From Lichtheimia corymbifera B2541 (taxonomy: Eukaryota; Mucoromycota; Mucoromycetes; Mucorales; Lichtheimiaceae), in the NCBI GenBank assembly GCA_000697475.1, contig JNEU01000824.1, positions 62,001 through 126,000 on the forward strand: a DNA stretch of 64,000 nt, read 5' to 3'. A model generated the notes under the pieces. It saw only the letters and a list, made by a program, of their open reading frames with translations. It was not told where the DNA came from and searched no databases. Below are positions 1 to 10,386 of the stretch, piece after piece (within the stretch, counting starts at the first letter, position 1; each line of letters opens with the position of its first letter). Both the position numbers and the translations under genes were made by a program.

Positions 1-167
1 CTATCAAGCTGATATGTAACAGCCTCACACATATTTGCATTGTTTCATGAATTATACCATCACAGGACAAAAAAAAATCGATTTGATATATTTACTACAT
101 TGGAGAGAGGGAAAAAGGGAGATATACATGTATGCGTGTAGTACTAAGATGTGTACATGGGATATGT

Positions 168-2441
168 CTACCAGTCAAGCTTTTGCTTTTTGGAATCGCC
201 AACAGGGACTGCAGTGACCTTGGTAGCCTTGCCAGAATAACCCTTACCATTGAGCCATGGCCAATCACGAGTACGCTTTGCCTCAAAAGCTTCAATTTGG
301 GCATCCTTTTGCATGGTAAGACCGATATCATCCAAACCATTGACGAGACAGTGCTTGCGGAATGGCTCAACATCAAAAGGCACCTCACCACCAGGGTAGC
401 GAATGACTTGGTTGACAAGATCCACTTCAAGCTCTTCATTCTTCTTGGCGTGTTCGGCAAGCAAATCACACTTTTCTTGAGAAAGTGAAATGGGCAACAT
501 ACCGTTCTTGAAGCAGTTGTTGTAAAAGATATCGGCAAAGCTAGGTGCGATGATGGAACGAATACCAAAATCGTTGAAGGCCCAAGGAGCATGTTCACGT
601 GAGCTACCACAACCAAAGTTGGCACCAGTGGATACGAGAATGCGAGCATGACGGTAAGGTTCTTGGTTCAAGACGAATTCAGGACGCTCTTCATTGGTGG
701 CAGGATCATAACGCAAAGCGTAAAAGAGAGCAGTGCCAAGACCGGTGCGCTTGATAGTCTTGAGGAATTGCTTGGGGATGATCATGTCGGTATCCACATT
801 GGCAATATCCATGGGCGCAGCAATACCCTTGAGAGTAGTGAACTTTGGCATACCAGCAGCATCAGTAGGTGCGCCACTTGCAGGTGATTCCGATCCAGCA
901 GGTGCATCAGTGACAGGATCAGCTTGATCAGCGGCCTTAGCATGGTCCTCAACAGGCTCGTTTTCAGGTTCAATTGGATGAGCAGGTGCAGAAGTAGCGG
1001 TAGCCTTGGTTTGTTCCTCAGCAGGAAGCATCTTGCGGATGTCGGCAAAGTAACCCTTGATACCAGCAGCAGCAGCCATAGCAGGGCTCATCAAATGAGT
1101 ACGACCACCAGCACCTTGACGACCTTCAAAGTTGCGGTTGCTAGTGCTTGCACAACGCTCAGCAGGCTTGAGTTGATCAGGGTTCATACCAAGACACATT
1201 GAACAACCAGCTTCACGCCAATCAAATCCAGCTTCCTTGAAAATGACATCCAATCCTTCACGTTCAGCTTGCTTCTTGACGAGACCAGATCCAGGTACAA
1301 CCATAGCATAAACCCAATCAGCTACACGGCGACCCTTTGCAATTTGTGCAGCAGCACGCAAATCCTCAATACGCGAGTTGGTGCAACTGCCAATGAAAAC
1401 CTTGTCGACCTTGACTTCTTCCATGGGGGTATTAGGTTCGAGACCAATGTAAGTGAGTGCACGCTCCATAGCCAAACGACGAGCTGGATCATCCACCTTG
1501 GAGGGATCAGGGACACTGCCAGTGATAGGAACCACGTCTTGAGGACTAGTACCCCAAGTCAAAGTGGGTGCAATGTCTGCTGCATCAATAAAGATATCCA
1601 CATCGTATACTGCATCCTCATCAGATCGCAATGTCTTCCAGTATTCCACGGCACGATTCCATTCTTCGCCTTGGGGTGCAAGAGGACGTCCCTTAACATA
1701 CTCGAATGTCGTTTCATCAGGTGCGATCATGCCTGCACGTGCACCAGCTTCGATTGACATGTTGCACACAGACATACGTGCCTCCATAGACATCTCTTCA
1801 AAAGCCGATCCACAGAATTCAATGACACAACCAGTGCCACCAGCAGTGCCAATAACACCGATAATATGCAACACGATATCCTTGCTAGTAACACCAGGGG
1901 TCACCTTGCCATCGACCTTGACACGCATATTCTTGGACTTTTTTTGAAGCAAGGTTTGGGTAGCCAAGACGTGCTCCACTTCAGATGTACCGATACCAAA
2001 AGCAAGAGAGCCAAAAGCACCATGAGTCGACGTGTGAGAATCACCACAGTTGACAGTGCAACCAGGAAGCGTGAAACCTTGCTCAGGACCAATCACGTGC
2101 ACAATACCCTGACGGTTGTCATCCAAGCCAAAGTACGTCAAACCAAATTCCTTGACATTCTGCTCAAGCGTTTCACACTGAGTGCGAGAATCGGCTTCTT
2201 CGATAAAGGAGGTGACATTCTTGAATGTCTTGCGAGATGTTGTTGGGATATTGTGATCCACTGTGGCGAGGGTACAGTCAGGACGGCGAACCTTACGACC
2301 AGCGTTGCGAAGACCTTCGAATGCTTGTGGACTGGTCACTTCGTGGACAAGATGTCGGTCGATATAGATCAAACAGGTGCCATCTTCTTGACGATCGACG
2401 ACGTGATCATCCCAAACTTTGTCATAGAGAGTACGTCCCAT
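168..2441 (-). CDS. LEU1: 3-isopropylmalate dehydratase (isopropylmalate isomerase), fused large and small subunits
   Basis: Single uninterrupted frame of 757 residues. It isomerises 2-isopropylmalate to 3-isopropylmalate, the second step of leucine synthesis, using a 4Fe-4S cluster. The large-subunit aconitase fold fills about residues 1-475. Cluster ligands are visible as Cys in GSCTNSR (about residue 352) and in [10 protein letters not shown] (about 412 and 415). A roughly 60-residue Ala/Pro/Glu-rich linker leads to the small swivel domain (from about 530: [20 protein letters not shown], then [11 protein letters not shown]). The single-chain fusion is the normal fungal form, whereas bacteria use separate LeuC and LeuD. 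The ATG at 2441 ([14 protein letters not shown]) is chosen because it matches the usual family N-terminus and nothing conserved lies upstream. No targeting sequence is seen, so it is probably cytosolic. The stop is TAG at 168-170. Confidence 0.97.
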   Translation of the reverse strand: MGRTLYDKVWDDHVVDRQEDGTCLIYIDRHLVHEVTSPQAFEGLRNAGRKVRRPDCTLATVDHNIPTTSRKTFKNVTSFIEEADSRTQCETLEQNVKEFGLTYFGLDDNRQGIVHVIGPEQGFTLPGCTVNCGDSHTSTHGAFGSLAFGIGTSEVEHVLATQTLLQKKSKNMRVKVDGKVTPGVTSKDIVLHIIGVIGTAGGTGCVIEFCGSAFEEMSMEARMSVCNMSIEAGARAGMIAPDETTFEYVKGRPLAPQGEEWNRAVEYWKTLRSDEDAVYDVDIFIDAADIAPTLTWGTSPQDVVPITGSVPDPSKVDDPARRLAMERALTYIGLEPNTPMEEVKVDKVFIGSCTNSRIEDLRAAAQIAKGRRVADWVYAMVVPGSGLVKKQAEREGLDVIFKEAGFDWREAGCSMCLGMNPDQLKPAERCASTSNRNFEGRQGAGGRTHLMSPAMAAAAGIKGYFADIRKMLPAEEQTKATATSAPAHPIEPENEPVEDHAKAADQADPVTDAPAGSESPASGAPTDAAGMPKFTTLKGIAAPMDIANVDTDMIIPKQFLKTIKRTGLGTALFYALRYDPATNEERPEFVLNQEPYRHARILVSTGANFGCGSSREHAPWAFNDFGIRSIIAPSFADIFYNNCFKNGMLPISLSQEKCDLLAEHAKKNEELEVDLVNQVIRYPGGEVPFDVEPFRKHCLVNGLDDIGLTMQKDAQIEAFEAKRTRDWPWLNGKGYSGKATKVTAVPVGDSKKQKLDW

Positions 2442-2570
2442 GTTAATGATATTGCAAGTAGAGTAGGGGGTGGGGGTGGTTGTGAGAAAAAGGGGGAAAG
2501 AGAGATGAATGTGGAAAGAGCAATGACACGAATCAAGTAGTGGCGGAGAGACGATCGCTTTAATGCTCAC

Positions 2571-5500
2571 CTTGTGACTCAGGTTGAGTTTTCAAATCTT
2601 ATTGGGTAAGCGCCTTCTCCATCTCCTTGACAGGTTCGAAACTTTCTACCGAACAACTGGTGATTAATTTCATTCGCTCCCTTGTGGCGCTGTCATCTTG
2701 GCTCAGACATTGCATACTTACTGACACAGACCACCTCTCATCCATTCATTCCATTCCCGGCCAATCTCCTCCACATTTGCTGTCGGTATGTAACGCGATC
2801 ATCCGATTTATGTAATGAATAAGGCACACTCTAGCTATGCCGCGAGCTGAAAGATGAAAATTGAAGCGCTGGTGCCTGTCGGCCTGGCTGCATGAACATG
2901 GTTGCTATGTACTAACAATAGCGCTATCGAGCCCGTCGCTGTGTCTGCAGTTCCAATCGCTCGCTTTGAGAAGGATCAGTTGACGCATTCATAGAGTCGC
3001 ATTGTTGTATTGTCAATCGCTGACGACGGCCGTTCGTAATCGATCGGGTTTCACGCGTGATCGTTGTTAAACACCACGCCCCAAATGAGCTGTTGCCAGG
3101 ACTCCACTTTGCATGTTGGTGATTCGTCAAGAGCAACGTCCAATTGCATACAGTAAAATCGTTGTAGTATAGAAACACATGAGATCTGAAAGAAAAGCAA
3201 TAAAGTGTTTGTAAACGGAGATGTCTCAAATCAATCCGCCCCCACAATACAGAAAGAGCACACCTTAATACCATTGACAATGGAAAGGAACATGTTAAAT
3301 GATTGGAAAGAACACCGATATTGATGTCATTGTTGACGATCCACCTGCTCGATTTGGCAAAGCAGTTGTCGATTCCAGTATGCATTCTTGGTAGAAGATG
3401 TGTGATGATCATCGTAACATGGCGGAAATTGGGATTCGGTGGTACACAGCAACAATCGCAGCAGCTGCAGCCGAATTTCTCTTTCGTTTGCATGATCATA
3501 GCAACATCAGCAGCAGCTTGCTTTATTTGGCTGTATCATGACATGAAGGGTAGATTGGGCCAATCACTGATGGTTCTCACCTTGCACACAAGGATCGGTA
3601 ATATGTGATTTATGCATGGAGAGGGTCGGGCACAGCAATCGTTGGCGATCTTTTTTAAGAATGACGGCATGAGTATCTTGAAAAGGTAGAATATGGAAAA
3701 AGCTTATTGGGTGGGACAAAATGTACCCTTCACATGGAGGATGTTGCTGCAAATGAATGTGGACATGAAAAGCGAGCATGCCCTCTCCTTTACACTTTTT
3801 CATTTTTGTCACTGGACATGTGAGCGAACAACATAATGACATAACAAAACGATAATCGATAACAAAAGTGGTACCGAGATATGCCTTTTTGTACACATGG
3901 GTTTCTATCACAGGGTCAAAAAAAATACACACAGAAGCCTAGAACGAAAAGACAAACTGTGCTACTCTTACTGCATACACGAAAATAACGAGCAATGCAC
4001 TTGTTCATGCGTCACAAATCCATGCAAGATAGCGTCATATATAGTAGTAAAGTCATGATAGGTGTAACCACTTCTTTAGTCTTCGTATGCATGCATACGA
4101 TGCATGATGAGGCTTTTACTCTTTTTTCAGGATGGTGTTTTTGAGACTAATCTTTTTAGGTAGAAGATACAGCAGGTTAATTGAAAGTGAGTGAATAGGT
4201 AGCAGATAGATGACATGTGCTTTTTGGCATTTTTTGTGGATGTTATGTTTTGCGAAATGAGGAGGATTTTTGTGCTTGTGGTGTGTATGTGATGTTAGGC
4301 AATGATCAGAATGTTATCGAGGTAAAAGTGATTGGTTGATTCTCAGCGACGAACTATAGATAAAATCCATCAGCACGATGTATAAACAGCAATTATCACG
4401 ACCATTCCAGAGCTTACTAAGTGCTGCACGACCACAATCAGGGCACCAGCTTGTTTCAAAATAACGGCGATGGATCAAGCAATAGCTTCTGCCTCGGACA
4501 CTGCATACTTTGCTCGTATCAGAGATACTTGTAGCTGCATGGTTTGTATGTGTATGATCGATTGGATTCACGATGACCATGGTCTTGCAAATGCGTTGTG
4601 TGTGTAAGGGATGTGTTTGTGTATGTAGGATTGAAAGAGAGAGGGCGAGGATGAAATCAATGTTGAAGGGGTTTTATATATGTATACACCATGATCCGGG
4701 CCAGCGGATACAAATTTTTGTGTGTGTGGCACCGTGTATGTGGATTTTAAGCTTGATGAGAATCACATATTCTTCACCACCATGTTATCAGCTGTATAAC
4801 TCTATATGCGTTACCGGTGAATGTGCTCCCATTACGGCCCAACGATCCCGAGCTCAAGTATCACGAGCGCTTTTACATTAAGGTTTTCTAGGTCATGGGA
4901 GCAACAGGGATACACAACGTACTGTTGGGTAGTGCACTCATAAATCAAAGGCGTGCTTCCGCACCCACAGCTTCATCAATGGTCCTTTCCCATATGTCTA
5001 CAATGGTTGTTTGTTACCATGAAAAGACGGTCCCCATGATCACGTTACATTTTCCCCTTTTCACAGTGGAGCAATAAAACATGAAATGATGATATTGGCG
5101 ACTATCCAGTGTATTGGGATATAACAAGTGTTGACGACGGCAAGGGAATAAAAAGGAAAATCTGCCTCATCATCCCATGTGAGCATGAGCAGATGTCATG
5201 GATCTTATACACAAAGCTGTGCGTGTGGTCTGAGCGTTCATGTGTTTATTTGCAATCAACCAAGGTGTGCACGGCCCAAACGATCGATCCCTAGTGACGA
5301 TAGCTACATACATACATACTGCCTTTTCGATTTCTTAACGATAAAAGAAATTGTTTGCTTGTACCGGGTCGATGAGGGGTGGAAAGGACACCGATGTCTG
5401 TGCTCATCACCAAATATATTGTGTGCACCACTCTCGGCAGTGACTCCGTATTGTTGGTGTTGTTGTCTTTTTTGAACAATGCATTGTGATATCGCACAAA

Positions 5501-7028
5501 TGGTACACACGGACACTTCTGGTATAACGCACAACATACTAGCCAGCGGTACACGTACACACACACAACAACCAGATCTCTTCTCGTGTTAATTGGTCCC
5601 ATGACTTTTACCTTTTCAGTGCACAAGATAGCATTACACACGCAGTCATATCTTTCTCTTCTACGTCTATCGATCGCCCAATTTGAAGCCGGGGCTAATG
5701 GGCGATCTCCTCTCGCTCTCACACACTTGCTATCATTGAGTACGCTTGCATTCACTACCACTTTTGGCACAGCGAAAAAAAAGAGTACACGCATCTTTGT
5801 TTATATTTCTTCCCCCGTGATCCATTTATCATCACATGAAAACGCTTTTGTGCATAGCTGCGTGATGATTGAATAAATCGTTGAGCATCTCCCTTCTTTT
5901 ATGACGACGGTGATCGCCTACATGAATCTAAATATCCACGGTACACAAACCTTCTTTTTGCTGTTGTGAATTGGTTTGTCATGTCAGCCACGTGCCAATG
6001 GCAAAAAGTGATGAGTGCAACCATCACAGGATAAAAGAGAATAGTGTACCGGTGCACAAGGAACCACCACCAAGGCAACTATAAGCTGGGTACATCTGGT
6101 GCTAGTCTCATGCCATGCCCTTTTCTCATCCACAACATAAACCCCGTGAACCTGTCTTGGTTTACACATGTGTGATTTTTGGACAGAATTCTTCTCAATG
6201 GGGTAAGAGAGCGTGGAGGGGGGAATGAACGGCGGATCTTTACGGATCCTTTCCACTTGCTGAATACACAAATAGACATGAGGACGTCTTTTCTTTTATG
6301 CAAATGGCGAATGCATGAAAGATAAAAAAAGGATACTGGTTGCCAGGGTTGTTATTGTCGTTGCTAGGATACCCCCGTTAAAGTTGGTCGCATCATGGTG
6401 CACATGGAGCCATTTGTTTCCTTTGTGCATAGATGTAATGTGGGCACGAGAATGACGAAATCCATTCAAGGTGTGCCATGCATCTATGTTTACATGTTGA
6501 GGCATAAGCATTACCATCTCTAGAAATTGTATGTGTATGCGCTTTGAGTAAAAAGCTGACGATATTGTTCACCACCATATGCATCAGTCATCATTATCAT
6601 CGACGGGGGTTGCAGCCATCATACTACTACTGCACAGCATGTGACGTTGGATGTTCACACATACGCTAACCGATTGCCTTTTCTGATCGTTATGCTATCA
6701 ATAGCAACGATCCCTGCTGGTACCCATTGCATGTAGGAGAGTGGTTGGAAAAGAGATACATGTCATACTAACTACAGGGATGCGCATCACAAAACAAGTA
6801 TGTATGTATGCATACATGTGTCCAACAACAACATCCCACGTCATGGTAACCAAATCAGTGGATGCTATAACTGCTATGTATCTACGTACGTTCTTGATCC
6901 TGAAAAAGGGATTTTGCATGCTGGTTTATTTGCATCTTGCACTAGATAAAACATTTTAAATTGTAGCAAAAGAAGGTTAAAGACACCAGGTAGGAGGGGT
7001 GGAGAACCAAGATGAAGCAACACTATCT
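2571..7028. other. Gene-poor intergenic stretch, about 4.4 kb
   Basis: No frame here shows a recognisable domain or splices into a convincing protein. Frames of 60-190 codons occur on both strands, but they overlap each other, are rich in Cys/His/Ile, and look like chance. I saw no tRNA cloverleaf, no rRNA and no transposase motif. It may hold the LEU1 promoter (pyrimidine/purine-skewed tract near 2460-2520), 3' flanks and possibly non-coding RNAs that I cannot recognise by eye. In a window where most neighbours are 50-700 bp apart this gap stands out. Confidence 0.6.
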
Positions 7029-7337
7029 TTAATCTTGAACCACTGTGATGTCGTTTGTGTCACACGAGCTTGATCCGCCGTTATTAGCACAGCAGATCTG
7101 GAAAGTAGACATGGTATTGCTGTTATCAAAGTTACATTTATCGCCGTCTACGCTGCCTGATGCTTTGGAGCAGCATTCTCCAAAGGCGGAAGCCTGGATT
7201 GGGCAAGAGCATACGTTGGTGTGTCTTTCATAGCGCTTGGGGGCAGAGTCAGCAGGTAATGCCGTGACAGCATTTGACAACGAGTAGACTAAAAGTAGTA
7301 ATGTTGCAAGGAAAATGATGGTTGTATGACGTGCCAT
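7029..7337 (-). CDS. Small secreted cysteine-rich protein, 102 aa
   Basis: Intronless frame. The N-terminus is a clear signal peptide: MARHTT, then a hydrophobic stretch (IIFLATLLLLVYSLSNAV, about residues 7-24) ending near ALPADSAP, so cleavage is likely around residues 25-30. The mature part carries eight cysteines in the order C-x-C-x9-CC-x11-C-x13-CC-x8-C, giving two CC doublets. That resembles hydrophobins in count, but the order differs (hydrophobins run C-CC-C-C-CC-C), and true hydrophobins are not usual in this fungal group. Function is unknown; a cell-wall or secreted surface protein stabilised by disulfides is an inference. A TATA-like element lies upstream. I could not assign a family. 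Confidence 0.75.
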   Translation of the reverse strand: MARHTTIIFLATLLLLVYSLSNAVTALPADSAPKRYERHTNVCSCPIQASAFGECCSKASGSVDGDKCNFDNSNTMSTFQICCANNGGSSSCDTNDITVVQD

Positions 7338-7402
7338 TTGGGAATTGATGTATGAAGTTTGAAAGGTAGAAATGTAGAGATACGCTTAAAAAACATACGA
7401 GG

Positions 7403-7410
7403 TTTATATA
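7403..7410 (-). promoter_or_regulatory. TATA-like box of the small secreted protein gene
   Basis: On the minus strand the sequence reads TATATAAA, followed by CC, 66-73 bases before the ATG at 7337. This position and sequence suit a core promoter. The call rests on sequence match only. Confidence 0.4.
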
Positions 7411-7587
7411 ACATGATGAAGCGGGGGACAATGAATATGATGCTTAGGAATGCATGATCAAACATATTTGTATTGAATTGACTTTCCAGCTTTGTTCATA
7501 CTACTTGTTTAATTAATTGGTTTCTTTGTCCCTGACAAGCAGGAGAGGGGTTGGATGGCAAAGGGCACGAAATGTCACGGGATAGAA

Positions 7588-7610
7588 GGAGAGAGAGAGA
7601 GAGAGAGAGA
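7588..7610. repeat. (GA)n microsatellite
   Basis: A run of about eleven GA dinucleotides lies in the gap between the secreted-protein gene and the acyl-CoA dehydrogenase gene, about 165 bp upstream of the latter's ATG. GA tracts near promoters can act as factor-binding sites, but nothing here proves that. Confidence 0.8.
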
Positions 7611-7774
7611 AAGATCAAGTATGATCCCGACGAAAAGAATACCATCGTGGGAAAATGCAATGCCGAGCAAGAGCTTACAAATTGAATTCCGTTATCTCTT
7701 CATCCCCCGCACCACCCATATAGTTTCTACTCCCCCGCAATATCGTTCCTGTATCCTCTTCTCATTACTGCACA

Positions 7775-8469
7775 ATGATTGGCATCACTCTCAACAGCTG
7801 CAAACGCCTTCCTGCCACTGTTCAGGTTAGTGTTACTTGCTACTATTGAACTTGCTGCATCACGCTTACACATGTCAAACACTCGAAATGACAGACAACT
7901 CGTCGCTTCCTTTCAAGCACCCCTGCCAACCTTGTAAGTACGAAACGCGACTAACTGATGCGTGCATATTTATTGATATTGTTTTCTATTTAGCGCAACA
8001 TTGACCATATCAAGCGTGTTGGTGTGGTGGGTTCCGGCCAAATGGGTTTGGGTATTGCCTACGTTGCTGCCAATGTCGCACGTCTTCCAGTGGTGTTGAT
8101 GGATATCAACAAGGAGCAAACTGATCGTGGTATCCAGTTTATGAGTAAGTGTCTTGATTTATCGTGTTCCCATCAAGAAGCAACCAACACGTTGTTGTTA
8201 TTAGACAAGTTGCTCGACAAGGATGTTTCCAAATCCAAAATCACCGCTGAACATGCCCAGGGCACACGTGAATTAGTCTCCACCACCAACTCCATGCAAT
8301 CCTTGTCGGATGTTGATATTGTCATTGAGGCCGCTTCCGAAAACTTGAACATCAAGAATGCCATCTTCCGTGACTTGGACGCCATTTGCAAGTCGGATGC
8401 TATCCTTGCCACCAACACCAGCAGTATCAGTATTACCAAGATTGCCGCTGCTACCAAAAAGGCCGAGCA

Positions 8470-8505
<36 letters not shown>

Positions 8506-9072
8506 AAAAAAAACCAGCCCTCATCACGAAACATGGTTTTAATATGAAAACTTGGGTGATAGGTTATCGGTATGCACTTTATGAACCCCGTTCCTGTGAT
8601 GAAGCTCGTTGAAGTCATCCCTGGTCTTGCTACCAAGGATGATGTGCTCCAGGATACGCTTGCATTGGCCAAGAACATGGGCAAGACTACAACCGTTGCT
8701 GAGGATATCCCTGGTTTTGTTGCTAATCGCTTGTTGATGCCCTATATTAACGAGGCCGTCATGCTCTTGGAGAGTGTAAGTATAGGAGGATGAGAGATGG
8801 GTATATGTAGGATACTAACAAGGGCCGTTGAATAGGGTGCTGCAAGTGCCGAAGATATCGATACTACCATGAAATTAGGCACCAACATGCCTATGGGTCC
8901 CTTGACTTTGGCTGACTTTATCGGTTTGGATACCTGCTTGGCAATCCAAAAGGTTCTCTATGACAACACTGGCGACTCCAAGTACCGCCCTTGCTGGTTG
9001 CTGCAAAAGTACGTTGATGCTGGCTGGTACGGCAAAAAGAGCGGTCGTGGTTTCTACAACTATGCCAAATAA
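7775..9072 (+). CDS. HADH: 3-hydroxyacyl-CoA dehydrogenase, mitochondrial
   Basis: Six exons: 7775-7825, 7895-7933, 7994-8144, 8205-8470, 8563-8775, 8836-9072, giving 318 residues, close to the roughly 310 of the animal enzyme. It oxidises L-3-hydroxyacyl-CoA with NAD in beta-oxidation. Exons 1 and 2 encode a basic presequence ([18 protein letters not shown]), implying mitochondrial import. The NAD-binding Rossmann motif [10 protein letters not shown] sits near residues 38-47. The C-terminal domain starts at exon 5 with [18 protein letters not shown], whose His is the family's catalytic base, and ends [14 protein letters not shown]. Intron 4 contains a run of 31 A, the purest homopolymer in the window. 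The gene converges on the pinin-like gene, 220 bp away. Confidence 0.95.
8473..8503 (+). repeat. Poly(A) tract inside HADH intron 4
   Basis: The intron begins GT and then reads 31 consecutive A, one G, and nine more A. The 3' half is a normal intron with a plausible acceptor (GTGATAG). The splice junctions on both sides restore the conserved reading frame, so the tract is intronic. Length may vary between isolates or be a sequencing approximation. Confidence 0.85.
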
Positions 9073-9292
9073 ACTAGTGGTGATGGGTATATATCTATCC
9101 CCAGATTGTAATACTAGACAAAGAGCACTTGTACAAATTGGATGTTATTCTTTTCCCAAAATTAAAAATCGCAATAATAACTAAAGCTATGACTCTTTAT
9201 CATTGAGACACTGCTGCGCATATTGTCTCTCAAAATTCCTTCAAGCAATGATATCACTGATTATGGTAGTTTTCAATTCCAAAGATCGTTTA

Positions 9293-10249
9293 TTATTCAT
9301 CACGATCAGCTACAGCGTCTTCAGGTGCTGGTGACTCTAAACGAGGACTACCCACTATGGATCCATTGTCACGTTCATTACCGCCTCGCTCATTATCATC
9401 GTCATCTCGTTGTTCACGTTGGTGATAATGTCGTTTTTCCGCTGCTTCTAATGCCGATTTGTCCTCAGCTTCATCCTCTTTCATTCGTTGTTCTCGGCGT
9501 TCCTCATATGCTTTACGAGCCTCTTGTGCGTCCTCTTTTTGCTGCGAAATTTGCTTTTCCATGTCGTCGGTGAGTTTGGCTGGTCGAAAGAGTAAAACGG
9601 GCGTGGTTGTAGTCTTTAGATAGTTGGCAGTGTATTCTTTGTGTCGCACATTGGTAGCATCCTGCATAACGCATTGTATAAGTGAGCGGGTGTTTACGTA
9701 AGAGAACAACAATACAATACCCTTTTCTCATCCAAGATTCGTTGGTCTCGCACTCTTAGCATGTTCAGTTCTTGTTCTCGACGTTCCTTATCAGCCTGCA
9801 TCTTCTCTGCTAATTCCTTCTTTTCATTCGCTAACTTCTCGTGCAATTTGGTATCAATCTCTTGTCGCTTTTTCTCCTGCAGGTATGGATCATATTAGTA
9901 ACTGAACGGTTACGCGTGCGAGAATGATACTCACCCCTTCGGACCGCTTCTCGCTATCATCCTTGAACTTGTTAAGGGTGCCTAGCAATACACCGAATAA
10001 ACGTTGACCTCGTCGTCTGCTGGCTGTTGACATTTCAAGCCTAGGTTTCTTTGCCTAAATAGTAGTCAAGGCCGTCAGTTCCATGTACAGCTTTTGCAAA
10101 ATGGTCGATCTATTTACTTCGGTCTCATTATCGTCGGTTGCTTTTTCGGTGTTGTTGCTGTCGTTATGCTCATCGTCTTGATCCATAGATCGTTTACGCG
10201 ATGCTGAGCCTGTTGATTGAGCGGGTACGATAATGCTGGACTTGACCAT
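9293..10249 (-). CDS. Pinin/SDK/MemA domain protein
   Basis: Four exons on the minus strand: 10118-10249, 9935-10054, 9721-9876, 9293-9661, giving 258 residues. Exon 2 carries the pinin signature, KKPRLEMSTASRRRGQRLFG followed by VLLGTLNKFKDDSEKR, and exon 3 a long charged helix (EKKRQEIDTKLHEKLANEKK...). The C-terminus is acidic and low in complexity (EQRDDDDNERGGNERDNGS). Family members are nuclear and associate with the spliceosome and exon-junction machinery; animal pinin is also found at desmosomes. The protein is short next to animal pinin (about 700) and has only the core domain plus a coiled coil, as is usual in fungi. Start ATG at 10249 (MVKSSIIVPAQ). Its promoter is shared with the divergent GPI mannosyltransferase gene 137 bp away. 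Confidence 0.85.
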
Positions 10250-10386
10250 GGCGTGTGTATGTATTATAAATATGTGGAAGTGGAAAGAGAAACAAAGCGA
10301 AAATCAGTGCTCACTGCTGACATTTTTCTCCCAAGGCAGCACCAGCAGCTGGCCTTCCACGTTGCTTTTCCTTTTCCCTTCAAACC

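Noticed and set aside
2924..3499. 191-codon minus-strand frame in the gene-poor stretch
   Set aside because: Cys/His-rich composition without any domain, overlapped by frames on the other strand, and no splice logic. Treated as chance.
7029..7337. Hydrophobin identification of the 8-Cys protein
   Set aside because: The Cys order is C-C-CC-C-CC-C, not C-CC-C-C-CC-C.
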